A DNA stretch of 64,000 nt from Rhodospirillaceae bacterium (GTDB lineage Bacteria; Pseudomonadota; Alphaproteobacteria; Rhodospirillales; Rhodospirillaceae): NCBI GenBank assembly GCA_009693785.1, contig SHWP01000001.1:62001-126000 (forward strand). The letters run 5' to 3'. The translations under genes were made by a program, and so were the position numbers. A model generated the notes under the pieces. The model was not told where the DNA came from. It ran no database searches and was given only the letters and a program-made list of their open reading frames with translations. Below, piece after piece: positions 41,619-50,760 of the stretch; position 1 is the stretch's first letter; the number at the start of each line of letters is the position of its first letter.

Positions 41619-43991
41619 ATGATTTCAGCCCAGAACCTTGCAACACTCAAAACGCTTGAACAGCGGATTCTGTGGTTGGCGACGTGGATGATCCATCACG
41701 CCAATAACATTCGCGACAACGTCGACGGCATCAAGGTCGGTGGCCATCAAGCCTCGAGCGCGTCCATGGCGACGGTTATGACCGCGCTGTATTTACATAC
41801 ACTGCGCCCCGAAGACCGCATCGCGGTGAAGCCCCATGCGGGGCCCATATTTCACGCTATTCAGTATCTCTTCGGCAACCAAACTTTGGAGCGGATGAAA
41901 AACTTCCGGGCCTTCGGGGGCGTTCAACCCTACCCCTCGCGTACCAAGGACAAAGCCGATGTTGATTTCTCGACGGGTTCTGTCGGCCTTGGGGTGGCGG
42001 AAACATTGTTCGCCTCAATGGTGCAGGATTACCTACGTTCACACGACCTGGTTGATGCCAAGACTCCTCGCGGGCGCATGATCGCGATGTTGGGCGATGC
42101 CGAGTTAGACGAAGGTAATATCTACGAAGCGTTGCTCGAAGGTTGGAAGCACGAAGTCAAAAACGTGTGGTGGATCGTCGACTACAACCGCCAAAGCCTC
42201 GATGGCGTGGTTAATGATCAGCTTTTCAAACGCATTACCGGGTTTTTCGAGACTGTTGATTGGAACGTCGTGTTGCTGAAGTACGGCATGAAACTGCAAG
42301 CCGTATTCAAGACACCGATTGGTCCGGCGCTTAAATCATGGATTGATGACTGCCCCAACCAGCTTTACTCGGCGCTGACGTTCCAGGGCGGCGCGGCGTG
42401 GCGCGAGCACTTGAGCAAAGTTTTGAAATCCAAAAGGGGCCTCGGCGAGTTCTTGAAATCTCATGACGACGCGGCATTGCACGCGCTCATGACCAACCTC
42501 GGTGGCCATGACATGGAAGCCATCATTCAAAGCTTCGAGGCGGCTGCCAAAAACGACAAACCAACCTGCTTTATTGCGTACACCATCAAGGGCAACGGCC
42601 TACCGTTGGCGGGGCATAAGGACAATCACGCCGGAATCATGACCGACGAGCAAATCTCGGTCTTCCGCAAATCGCTCGGCATCACCGAGGGGCGCGAATG
42701 GGAGCCTTTCTCTGGGCTGGAGAGAGAAGAAAAAACGCTGCGTGCGTTCATTGAGGCCGCGCCTTTTAAACACCGCATTCCGCGCGAGAAAAAAACTACA
42801 AGCGCCCCAATCGTTTCCGTTCACGATATTGTCGCGCCCAAAGCCGAACGCATGACCACCCAAGAGGCTTTCGGAAAAATCATGAACGAATTGGGGCGCA
42901 GCAAAACACCGTTGGCTGCACGCGTGGTCACGACATCGCCCGATGTGACGGTCTCAACCAATCTCGGCGGTTGGGTCAATCAACGCAGTCCGTTCCACAC
43001 CACACGGCGGGAAGACATCTTCCGCCAAATGCATGTCGCTTCGCCGCAGAAATGGGCACAAGACCCAAAGGGCCAGCACATCGAGCTCGGAATCGCCGAG
43101 AATAATCTGTTCTTATTACTGGGCGCATTAGGACTATCAGCTGACCTATTCGATGCGCGCCTGTTACCCGTGGGCACTTTGTACGATCCTTTCATTGCGC
43201 GCGGCCTCGATGCGATGACCTATGCGATCTATCAAGATGCACGCTTCATGCTGGTGGCAACCCCCTCTGGTATCACGTTGGGCCCCGAGGGCGGAGCGCA
43301 CCAGTCGGTGTTCACGCCCCTGATCGGCATCGGCCATGCCAACCTAGCTTATTTCGAGCCAGCCTATGCCGACGAGCTAGCTGCAATCATGACTTGGGGC
43401 TTCGACCACATGCAAAAGCCCGATGGCGGTTCGATTTACTTGCGCCTCTCGACCCGGCCCTTGAAGCAACCTGACCGCATGATCACGCCTGATCTGCGGG
43501 CAGATATTTTGTCGGGAGCCTATTGGGTGAAAGAGCCCGCGCCCGGTAGTGAGTTCGCACTGGCCTATTGCGGTGTGACTGCGCCGGAGGCCACGGCAGC
43601 CCTCGCGGCGATTACCGATGACATCCCAGGCGCTGGGCTGTTGGCGATCACATCGCCTGATCGTTTGCATGCAGGGTTTCGCACTGCCGCCGATGCGCGC
43701 CGCAAAGGCTCACGCACGGCTGAAAGCCATATCGAACGTTTACTTGCACCTTTGGCCAGGAGTGCTGCGCTCGTGACGGTCCACGATGGCCACCCTACTG
43801 CCCTTGGGTGGATGGGTTCGGTTCGCGGTCAACGCTGCCAAGCCCTCGGTGTGGACCGTTTCGGCCAGGCGGGGGACATTGCTAATCTCTATCGCGAGTA
43901 TGGGATTGATACCGAGAGCGTGATCGACGCAGTGGCTGATGTCATCTTGGCCGAGGCCCGGGTATTTGTGCCCCGGCTCGCGGCGGAATAA
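41619..43991 (+). CDS. Homodimeric 2-oxoacid dehydrogenase E1 (AceE/transketolase-like)
   Basis: A 790-residue thiamine diphosphate enzyme, shorter than pyruvate dehydrogenase AceE (about 890). The N-terminal AceE-type region has NNIRDNVDGIKVGGHQASSAS. The ThDP/Mg motif is GDAELDEGNIYEALLEG with its Asn, and the pyrimidine domain has HIELGIAENNLFLLLGALG with the catalytic Glu and SGITLGPEGGAHQS. It would decarboxylate a 2-oxoacid and hand the acyl group to a lipoyl E2, but no E2/E3 gene lies here. The divergent Lrp regulator recalls MdeB, a 2-oxobutyrate dehydrogenase in methionine catabolism. The start has AGGGAGG upstream. Confidence 0.88.
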   Translation: MISAQNLATLKTLEQRILWLATWMIHHANNIRDNVDGIKVGGHQASSASMATVMTALYLHTLRPEDRIAVKPHAGPIFHAIQYLFGNQTLERMKNFRAFGGVQPYPSRTKDKADVDFSTGSVGLGVAETLFASMVQDYLRSHDLVDAKTPRGRMIAMLGDAELDEGNIYEALLEGWKHEVKNVWWIVDYNRQSLDGVVNDQLFKRITGFFETVDWNVVLLKYGMKLQAVFKTPIGPALKSWIDDCPNQLYSALTFQGGAAWREHLSKVLKSKRGLGEFLKSHDDAALHALMTNLGGHDMEAIIQSFEAAAKNDKPTCFIAYTIKGNGLPLAGHKDNHAGIMTDEQISVFRKSLGITEGREWEPFSGLEREEKTLRAFIEAAPFKHRIPREKKTTSAPIVSVHDIVAPKAERMTTQEAFGKIMNELGRSKTPLAARVVTTSPDVTVSTNLGGWVNQRSPFHTTRREDIFRQMHVASPQKWAQDPKGQHIELGIAENNLFLLLGALGLSADLFDARLLPVGTLYDPFIARGLDAMTYAIYQDARFMLVATPSGITLGPEGGAHQSVFTPLIGIGHANLAYFEPAYADELAAIMTWGFDHMQKPDGGSIYLRLSTRPLKQPDRMITPDLRADILSGAYWVKEPAPGSEFALAYCGVTAPEATAALAAITDDIPGAGLLAITSPDRLHAGFRTAADARRKGSRTAESHIERLLAPLARSAALVTVHDGHPTALGWMGSVRGQRCQALGVDRFGQAGDIANLYREYGIDTESVIDAVADVILAEARVFVPRLAAE

Positions 43992-44009
43992 AGAAATTGT
44001 TTATTACGC

Positions 44010-44465
44010 TTAGAATTTTCGTATGAGAACCACGCCAGTGACAAGCAGGACAGCACCAGCCATGCGGCCAGGCGTGAGCGGTTGTGGTGCGTGATTCAAC
44101 AGCCCGAGCACATCGAACAGCAAAGATGTGCCGACCTGGCCAGCAATAATCGCAGCAAAGGCCACGGAGGCGCAGAGCCTGGGGGCGGCCTCTAATGTTG
44201 TGAACACCACGGCGATCCCGCAACACCCGCCGAACCACGCCCACCAGGGGATCGCCGAAAACTGAGCTGCCGACGGCCAGGGTGTTTTAAGCACGGGCAG
44301 AAGAAAGCCAAGCGCGATCAGGCCGATGCCAAAATTGACCACCGTCGCGAAGAGCGGGCCAGATGTTTGCGCGCCAACGGCTGTGTTCATCGCCGCTTGA
44401 AGGGGGAGAAGTCCCCCCGCGAGGACACAAATGATGATTAGAACTGATGACACTTCAGCCTCCAT
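44010..44465 (-). CDS. YdcZ/DUF606 small DMT-type membrane protein
   Basis: A 151-residue protein with five hydrophobic helices: VLIIICVLAGGLLPLQAAMNTAVG, LFATVVNFGIGLIALGFLL, WWAWFGGCCGIAVVF, LCASVAFAAIIAGQVGTSLLFDV and AGAVLLVTGVVLIRKF. The opening LQAAMNTAVG and closing single-helix pattern are the DUF606 signature. Such half-size drug/metabolite transporters act as dimers; the substrate is unknown. It is convergent with the E1 gene, 18 bases apart. Confidence 0.9.
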   Translation of the reverse strand: MEAEVSSVLIIICVLAGGLLPLQAAMNTAVGAQTSGPLFATVVNFGIGLIALGFLLPVLKTPWPSAAQFSAIPWWAWFGGCCGIAVVFTTLEAAPRLCASVAFAAIIAGQVGTSLLFDVLGLLNHAPQPLTPGRMAGAVLLVTGVVLIRKF

Positions 44466-44575
44466 GATTGTCGGATCTAGCCATGCAAGGTGTGGCGCGT
44501 TAACGATTTGGTTGCAACTTCAGCGTTATCTTCACAGACCAAAAATATGACTCAGCCAAAACGGGCTCAAAACCG

Positions 44576-45328
44576 ATGCCTGCGATGATGTATTCCTTAA
44601 TCAACCGCCGCGTTGCTACTGCGTTGCTGACTGGCGCGGCATTATCGCTTGCGGCTTGCGGTAGCCCCGAGGCTGAGATCAAGGATCTGAAAAGCTTGGT
44701 TCAGGTCACCTATGGTCAGAAGAAATTTAAAGAGTCGGCTGGTCATGCGGCCAAAGGCCTCAAACTCGCAACCGGTGTATTGGGACCTAAGCATCCCGAT
44801 ACACTTTATTTTGCTCAAGCCCTGACCAAAGCCTATGTCGAGCTCAATGACAAGAAGGGAGCGCTTGGCGCGCTCAATCGCGAAATCGAGTTGCGTCTGG
44901 GTGCTGGGCAAGGAGAGCCCAAGGTCCAAGCACGCCGCACGCTCGCCATCAAGCTTGCAGAAGAAACTGGCGATAAGGCCACCGCGGTGAAGCATGCGGT
45001 GGCGATTTCAAAGTCTATCGCCATGGATAAGGACAAAGACCCGCAGCCGGTTTACCGCACCGAAACGAAGTATCCGGTTGATTTATTCAATCAAGGCGTC
45101 GAGGGCGATGTGACCGTCAACTATAGCTTGGATGAAAACGGTGCGGTGACCAGCGCAAGAGTCATTAGTTCAAAGCCCAGCCAGGTCTTTGATCGGGCGG
45201 CCCTTGAAAGCTTCAAGGCCTGGCGGTTTACGCCAGTGTTGGAGAATGGACAGCCCATCGCGATCACAAATCGCGAATTCACGCTGATGTTTAGGCTTGG
45301 GGGCCGTAATCTCGCGCCCAAGAACTAA
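44576..45328 (+). CDS. Lipoprotein with TPR-like helices and a TonB C-terminal domain
   Basis: A 250-residue lipoprotein: the lipobox LAAC is at residues 24-27 after a short hydrophobic leader. Residues about 45-150 are TPR-like helices (KKFKESAGHAAKGLKLATG, HPDTLYFAQALTKAYVELND), comparable with the kinesin-light-chain type. Residues about 160-245 are a TonB/TonB_C-like domain with YPVDLFNQGVEGDVTVNYSLDENG and ALESFKAWRFTPVLENGQP. True TonB is anchored in the inner membrane by a helix, so this lipid-anchored form is a TonB-domain relative, possibly an outer-membrane or periplasmic adaptor rather than an energy transducer. Confidence 0.85.
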   Translation: MPAMMYSLINRRVATALLTGAALSLAACGSPEAEIKDLKSLVQVTYGQKKFKESAGHAAKGLKLATGVLGPKHPDTLYFAQALTKAYVELNDKKGALGALNREIELRLGAGQGEPKVQARRTLAIKLAEETGDKATAVKHAVAISKSIAMDKDKDPQPVYRTETKYPVDLFNQGVEGDVTVNYSLDENGAVTSARVISSKPSQVFDRAALESFKAWRFTPVLENGQPIAITNREFTLMFRLGGRNLAPKN

Positions 45329-45369
45329 CGCCGCTTTTTCGCTTTCTCTTTCAGCGCAGACCTCCTTCA

Positions 45370-46773
45370 TCACGATTCAAGATTCTGCGTCAGCCGCGCC
45401 GCCGCGCGCCCAGCCAAGCGCCCCAGCGTCATGGCCATGCACAGCCCCGAGGCAGGGATATAGCCTGACGCCGTGGGGCCCGAGAGGCCACGCGCCGCAC
45501 CGCCGCCCGCGAACAAGTTTGGTAACAGCGACCCATCGTTACGTTTCACCTGTGCACTGTGATTTACGACGAGGCCGCCTTGGGTATGATAAAGCGCACC
45601 CGTGACCTTGATGCCTGCATAAGGCGGCTCTAGTTGAATACAGTCTTTATAAACGCGCTCGAAAGGATCGGGCTTTTGTCCATGCTTGGCTGCACGGAGG
45701 TCGTTCAAGGTTACACTGAGCGCAGCACCTGGAACGCCCAAAGCTTTGGCCAGCTCATCGGGTGAGTTACCGAACTTTACCGCGTTCAACTCCATGGCTT
45801 GGCGCGTTTCATGCAGGTGCTTATAGCGATCATGAAGGACCTGGTCATAAATCATGAATGCAATGCTGCCTGGCTGGCGCATCACGTGTACGCCTTGACC
45901 CGAGACATCCGCAACTTCGTTGGAGAAACGCTGGCCCAAGGTGTTCACCATAACCCCGCCGTCAATGATGTAGTTGTAGTTGAACAACTGCAGCTGCGGG
46001 TACGCCAGCGCGCCATATCCTTGAAACGCGCTCATGTCGGCCACGGCGGCGCCTAGGCCTAAGCCCCATTGCACAGCGTCGCCTTGGGAATTTTCCCAGG
46101 TGAAGGTGCGGGCGCCCGCCATGTCAGGAATATATTTTTTGACCAGCTCAGGGTTCGAAGCGTAGCCACATGTCGCCAAAACAAGTGCGCCACAGCCAAT
46201 GTCTTCCGTACTGCCGTCAGGGCGGCGGATACGTACACCATGTACGCGGCCATTTATATCCGCGAACAAGTCGGTCACGTGGGCATTGGTCAGCAAGTCA
46301 CCACCGGCGCGTTCTAACGCCTGCACCAATCGCCCCATTAAATCTTGGCCGGTTTTTTCGGGCACCGAATGCAGGCGTTGACGTGAGTGCCCTAGTCCCC
46401 GCCAGGATGGGTCGACCTTGAATGGCACGTTGTGCGTCGCGGTCAACCATTCCACCGTAGGCGCGGCTTCACGTGCAACGGTACGCACTAGGTCGGCGTC
46501 GGTCTGCCCCTTGGTCTTTTCCATCACATCACTGAAAAAAATATCGGGATTATCGTCGATGCCCGCGTCGCGCTGCATGCGGGTTCCCGCCGCGCACATG
46601 GTGCCTTGTGACATCGAACTTGTGCCCTGGGGTGTCGGGTCGCGTTCCAATACCAGAACCTCGGCGCCCGCATCGTGCGCGGAGAGGGCAGCGGTCAGGC
46701 CACACGCGCCGCCACCGGCGACCAGTACAGGGACCGTGGCGGAAAATCTTGGAGGCGGGGCAAGAATTGGCAT
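45370..46773 (-). CDS. FAD-dependent dehydrogenase (fumarate reductase/3-ketosteroid dehydrogenase-like)
   Basis: A 467-residue flavoprotein. FAD binding is through VLVAGGGACGLTAALSAHDAGAEVLVLERD with the following QGTSSMSQG, GALVLATCGYASNPELV and the C-terminal LFAGGGAARGLSGPTASGYIPASGLCMAMTLGR. The layout matches soluble fumarate-reductase-type flavoproteins, which include KstD and tricarballylate dehydrogenase; no heme or covalent flavin site is seen. It is divergent from the VOC cluster (120 bases between starts) and may be controlled with it. Substrate unknown. Confidence 0.9.
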   Translation of the reverse strand: MPILAPPPRFSATVPVLVAGGGACGLTAALSAHDAGAEVLVLERDPTPQGTSSMSQGTMCAAGTRMQRDAGIDDNPDIFFSDVMEKTKGQTDADLVRTVAREAAPTVEWLTATHNVPFKVDPSWRGLGHSRQRLHSVPEKTGQDLMGRLVQALERAGGDLLTNAHVTDLFADINGRVHGVRIRRPDGSTEDIGCGALVLATCGYASNPELVKKYIPDMAGARTFTWENSQGDAVQWGLGLGAAVADMSAFQGYGALAYPQLQLFNYNYIIDGGVMVNTLGQRFSNEVADVSGQGVHVMRQPGSIAFMIYDQVLHDRYKHLHETRQAMELNAVKFGNSPDELAKALGVPGAALSVTLNDLRAAKHGQKPDPFERVYKDCIQLEPPYAGIKVTGALYHTQGGLVVNHSAQVKRNDGSLLPNLFAGGGAARGLSGPTASGYIPASGLCMAMTLGRLAGRAAARLTQNLES

Positions 46774-46893
46774 TAAGGCACTTCCAAAGTGTGCAGCATC
46801 ATAGGAAGGTTAACGCCTTGATCAAGTGGCCCTTCCAGTGCTGTGCGACAGGCGTAGGTTTGGTTACACTCGAAGGATAGGAGTTTCACTCGC

Positions 46894-47808
46894 ATGGCGC
46901 TTACGGCTTCTCAAAAACTTGGGATTCAAGGTTTAGGCTGGGTGGTGCGGCGCGTGCCGCAGGGCCCCAAGGGTCTCGTGCCCTTCTACCAGTCCGCATT
47001 GGGGCTGCGCCAATTGCGTCCACCGGGCCCCACCGGTGCGGTGATGTTGTGGGCGGGCGATCTGACAATGTTCGAAGCCAGCACATTGGCGGCAAGTTCT
47101 GACGCCGCGGCCCGGCAGAATGAAATCACGGTTCTCATGCGCACGCGGCAGTTCGAGCGCGCCCAAACCATGGTCAACGCCGCAGGCGCGACGCGGATCG
47201 GTGAGACACCAGGCCGCCCTCGCACCGTGACGTTTACCGACCCAACCGGAATGATGCTGGCCATCCGTGAGGCGGACGATGCCTCGCCGCATGCGCATGA
47301 TCAGATTGCTGCTGCGCAATGGCGTAAGGGCGGTACCACATTGCCGAATACCCCCTCTTTGCCATCCGAGTTTCAAGATGTGGCGGCCATTGCCTTGCGC
47401 GTTGTCGATCCGGTGGCGATGGCTGCATTTTACTCCGACTTGTTAGGCCTGCAGCCCATGGGAACGCCCTCGGCGGAGGGCGCCATTTTGACCTTGGGCC
47501 GCGCTGCAGCGCTCGAATTGCAGCCTGGTGGCCATCGTCACGATATTCCAAAAGACCGCGACCAAGTTCCCGACGTTTGGATCGCTCGCGTGTACGACCA
47601 TGACGGCCTTGCCGCGCGGCTCAAGCAGCGCAACGTGCCCATCGTCACGCAACGCCAAATCACCGGTGGCAAACTCACATACGCCGCTGATCCCGAAGGG
47701 CATCTGTTTGGCATCCAACAACGCACGCCCGATCTGCTGCCCGAAGGCGCCAAAGAACGTGTCGAGGACGTGCTGGCGCGCGCCCTATGGGCGGCGGAGA
47801 CCGGCTAG
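46894..47808 (+). CDS. Two-domain VOC family protein, first of a tandem set
   Basis: A 304-residue protein with two vicinal-oxygen-chelate domains. Domain 1 (about 6-125) has GLGWVVRRVPQGPKGLVPFYQSALGLRQL; domain 2 (about 165-290) has IALRVVDPVAMAAFYSDLLGLQPMG and ADPEGHLFGIQQ. Of the usual metal ligands only a Glu in ALELQPGG is evident; the first-strand His and last-strand Glu are not in place. It may be non-catalytic or use another mode. GTG/TAG overlap couples it to the next paralogue. Confidence 0.88.
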   Translation: MALTASQKLGIQGLGWVVRRVPQGPKGLVPFYQSALGLRQLRPPGPTGAVMLWAGDLTMFEASTLAASSDAAARQNEITVLMRTRQFERAQTMVNAAGATRIGETPGRPRTVTFTDPTGMMLAIREADDASPHAHDQIAAAQWRKGGTTLPNTPSLPSEFQDVAAIALRVVDPVAMAAFYSDLLGLQPMGTPSAEGAILTLGRAAALELQPGGHRHDIPKDRDQVPDVWIARVYDHDGLAARLKQRNVPIVTQRQITGGKLTYAADPEGHLFGIQQRTPDLLPEGAKERVEDVLARALWAAETG

Positions 47809-48701
47809 TGGCCTATGGCATCCAGGGCTTTGGCTGGTATGTCCGGCGCAGCAAAGATAGCCCGGCCAATGTGATTCCATTCTACCAAGCCGCGCTGGGC
47901 TTGCGCCAATTACGTCCGCCCGGGCCTGGCGGCGTTATCATGCTGTGGACGGGCGACATCGGCATGTTCGAGATTAATGTACTCGTGCCGCCCGCCGAAA
48001 GCATCGCGCGCAAGGACGATATCACCTTGGTGATGCGCGCCCGCAATTACGAGCGCGCTAAAGCCATGATGTTGGCGGCGGGTGCGAAACTAGCCAACGA
48101 AGAGTCTGCGACCCGCACCGCATATTTCATAGATCCATTTGGGTTTACCACGGGCGTGCGTGAAGCAAACGATGCTTCGACCTGGCCACATGATCGCGCG
48201 GCTGCGGCCACCTGGCGTGCGGGCGGGGTTGCTATCCCGGACACGCCAGCTTTGCCGCCGGAGCTTCAGGACATTGCAGCCATTGTCGTCAAGGTTGTCG
48301 ATCCTGTTGCTATGGCGGCGTTCTATAGCGATTTATTCGGATTCGAGATGCTGGATAAGCCCTCTGCTAAAGGTGCGATGCTAGCTTTTGGACGAACGGT
48401 GGTTCTTGAATTGAAACCGGGCGGGCGTTTGCAAGGTATTCCGCCTGATCGCAATCAGGTGCCCGATACTTGGATCGTGCGGCTCTACGACCACGACGCG
48501 TTCGCCGAACGCGCCAAACAAAAAAACGTGCGGGTGGTCAACGTTATCTCACTCGCTGGCGGCAAGCTGACCTATGCTGTCGATCCGGAGGGCCATTTGT
48601 TCGGCTTCGAGCAACGCACCCCTGACTTGTTGGCCGAGGGTGGCAAAGAGCGTGTCGAAGATGCGCTAGCCCGCCGATTATGGGCCGAGGACAGCAGGTG
48701 A
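47808..48701 (+). CDS. Two-domain VOC family protein, second of a tandem set
   Basis: A 297-residue protein with GTG start 47808 inside the preceding TAG (ATG 47787 is possible). It is clearly a close paralogue of the first: GFGWYVRRSKDSPANVIPFYQAALGLRQL, then VDPVAMAAFYSDLFGFEML, VLELKPGGRLQGIPPDRNQVPDTW and VDPEGHLFGFEQRTPDLLAEG. Like its neighbour it keeps the LELxPGG Glu but lacks a first-strand His. Overlapping stop/start codons make an operon with the flanking copies. Confidence 0.88.
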   Translation: MAYGIQGFGWYVRRSKDSPANVIPFYQAALGLRQLRPPGPGGVIMLWTGDIGMFEINVLVPPAESIARKDDITLVMRARNYERAKAMMLAAGAKLANEESATRTAYFIDPFGFTTGVREANDASTWPHDRAAAATWRAGGVAIPDTPALPPELQDIAAIVVKVVDPVAMAAFYSDLFGFEMLDKPSAKGAMLAFGRTVVLELKPGGRLQGIPPDRNQVPDTWIVRLYDHDAFAERAKQKNVRVVNVISLAGGKLTYAVDPEGHLFGFEQRTPDLLAEGGKERVEDALARRLWAEDSR

Positions 48702-49597
48702 TGCAGGGCAGCGTCCAAGGTCTGGGCTGGTTTGTCCGGCGCACCTCCGACGCCGCTATACTTGGAAAATTCTACCGCGACGCCTTGGGTTTGCCCGTCC
48801 TACGGCATTGGGCTTTGCCCGAGAACGCCGGGTATATGCTCTACGCTGGAGGGGTTACTACTTTTGAAGCTAATCGTGGCGGGCAAATCCCGATCTCCGA
48901 CCCATTGCAAGCCGAGTGCATCCCGATTTTTCGAGCGCGCGACCTTAAGGCCGCCATGGCCGATGCAATTAGTGCTAGCGCGCGGCTTATAGGTGAAGAC
49001 ACCAGCACGAACATTTCGACGAAACTCTTTGCCGATGCGTTGGGCCATCTGTTTGGTCTAAGGGCCGCAAATGACCAATCGACCCTGGCGCCTGATATTG
49101 AGGCGGCACGGGCCTGGAGAGCAGGTGAACGCGGCCTCGCTGGGCTATCGCCAATGCCTGATGCAATCCAGGACTTAGGCACAATCCGACCCCGTGTCGA
49201 AGATCCTAAAAACTTGGCGGAGTTTTACGCCGAGATGCTTGGCCTCGACATCATGGGTGAACCAACAAGCCTGGGGGCTTCACTGCACCTTGGCGGCACA
49301 GGTATCCTGGAATTAGTGCCTGGCGGCACACGCCGCTCGCCGCCAAAAGACCGTGTTGATGTGACAGACGTTTGGATACTGCGCGTGCATGACTACGTTG
49401 GTCTCAAAGCCCACTTCGCCGTCAACCGCGTGCAGCGCGTCAACAGCCTAGAGATGGCCGGTGGTTGGCTTGACTATTACACCGATCCGGAAGGGCATTT
49501 GTTTGGATTCCAAGAGCGCAAACCGCCCGATCCAAAAGTCCCCAATACAAACTTGATTGAGGATATCGCTGCCCGCAAGCAGTGGGAGGCGAGCTAG
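48701..49597 (+). CDS. Two-domain VOC family protein, third of a tandem set
   Basis: A 298-residue paralogue starting at ATG 48701, overlapping the previous TGA (TGATG), with AGGT just upstream. It is the most divergent of the three: GLGWFVRRTSDAAILGKFYRDALGLPVLR, FYAEMLGLDIMGEPTSLGAS, ILELVPGGTRRSPPKDRVDVTDVW and TDPEGHLFGFQERK are shared. The order of the two domains is unchanged, so the set arose by gene duplication rather than domain shuffling. Its stop overlaps the stop of the convergent transporter gene by four bases. Confidence 0.87.
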   Translation: MQGSVQGLGWFVRRTSDAAILGKFYRDALGLPVLRHWALPENAGYMLYAGGVTTFEANRGGQIPISDPLQAECIPIFRARDLKAAMADAISASARLIGEDTSTNISTKLFADALGHLFGLRAANDQSTLAPDIEAARAWRAGERGLAGLSPMPDAIQDLGTIRPRVEDPKNLAEFYAEMLGLDIMGEPTSLGASLHLGGTGILELVPGGTRRSPPKDRVDVTDVWILRVHDYVGLKAHFAVNRVQRVNSLEMAGGWLDYYTDPEGHLFGFQERKPPDPKVPNTNLIEDIAARKQWEAS

Positions 49598-50676
49598 ATT
49601 TTTTTGGCCGACAGAATCCGCGCGGTGAAAGGCACGGCCATGATCAAGATCGCGATGCGGGTTAAATGATGCACGGCAACAAAAGCAGGATCCACATCGA
49701 AGGCAATGGCGATCAAGCACATCTCGGCCACGCCGCCTGGTGTAAATGATATGAGTGCGGTGAGATAACGTGTGCCAGTCAACCAGCTCGCCAACAAAGC
49801 AAACAGCGCCGAAACGGCAATAATCATGAGTGTCGCGGTTACCGCATGCTTGCTCACGCGGAAAAAGGTCTGCGCTGAAACGGTTGAAAAGCGAGAACCG
49901 ATCGATGAGCCCAACACCCACAAGGCCAGCCACAGCAATGCATCGGGTGGGCGGTAAGACACGACCCCGCCGAGATAAAGCGCCGTGGCGGCTATCAAGG
50001 CCCCGGTCATGGCCGCAGCTGGAAGATTGAACACGGTTGAAACCAAGTAACCGCAAACTCCGGCTGCGCAGAGCCAGGCCACTTCGGACCACGCAAGTGG
50101 ACCACCGTCGGGCAGAACAGATCCATGGCTGGGTGCTGTCGACATTATCGCCGTGACCACCATCGGCATTAGGATCACCACGATTACCACGCGCAGGCCT
50201 TGGGTGAGGGCGATCATGCGTTCATCAGCGCCAGACTCGCCACCAACGATCACCATGGCGGTCAATGTGCCCGGTGCTCCGGAAAATATAGCGGTTGAGA
50301 GATCGAAACCTGCGACGTGGCGGAAATAAGCTGCCGCCACCCATGCGATCAGCGGAACGAATATCAGCATCAGAGATAAGCTCAGCACCCATTCTTGTGC
50401 ACGATCTAGCAGTTCGGGCGTGAACGAGCCGCCGAGAAACACGCCCACCACACACAGCACCACAAGGCGTATCCAATTGGGAATCAGCACCGGAAAGCCG
50501 CGCACTGAAGCGGCGATATTGAAAATCATTGGCCCCAGCATCCACGCCAAAGGCACGTTGAGAATTGAAAACAGTCCACCCCCCACGGCGCCAATGCCCA
50601 GCGACCAGGCGATGGGCTTAAATCCTGGCCGGGTGAGGGGTGGCGGGGTGGTGTCAGTCGCGGCGTTCTCGGTCAT
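49594..50676 (-). CDS. AbrB-family membrane transporter
   Basis: A 360-residue protein from ATG 50676 with about 11 helices in two repeats. Family marks are PLAWMLGPMIFNIAASVRG, IFSGAPGTLTAMVIVGGESGADERMIALTQGLRVVIVV, and in the second half LPAAAMTGALIAATAL and ALISFTPGGVAEMCLIAIAF. The paired PGT/PGG loops are the signature of AbrB (PF05145, once called ammonia monooxygenase). These are uncharacterised transporters or regulators. Divergent from the fourth VOC gene (84 bases between starts). Confidence 0.9.
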   Translation of the reverse strand: MTENAATDTTPPPLTRPGFKPIAWSLGIGAVGGGLFSILNVPLAWMLGPMIFNIAASVRGFPVLIPNWIRLVVLCVVGVFLGGSFTPELLDRAQEWVLSLSLMLIFVPLIAWVAAAYFRHVAGFDLSTAIFSGAPGTLTAMVIVGGESGADERMIALTQGLRVVIVVILMPMVVTAIMSTAPSHGSVLPDGGPLAWSEVAWLCAAGVCGYLVSTVFNLPAAAMTGALIAATALYLGGVVSYRPPDALLWLALWVLGSSIGSRFSTVSAQTFFRVSKHAVTATLMIIAVSALFALLASWLTGTRYLTALISFTPGGVAEMCLIAIAFDVDPAFVAVHHLTRIAILIMAVPFTARILSAKKI

Positions 50677-50760
50677 GGCGCCGCACCATAACATCAAGTT
50701 GAAAAAGGTCGATTGTCCGCGGGCAGGAGGGCAAACTACAAACACAGAATGGGGGCAACC

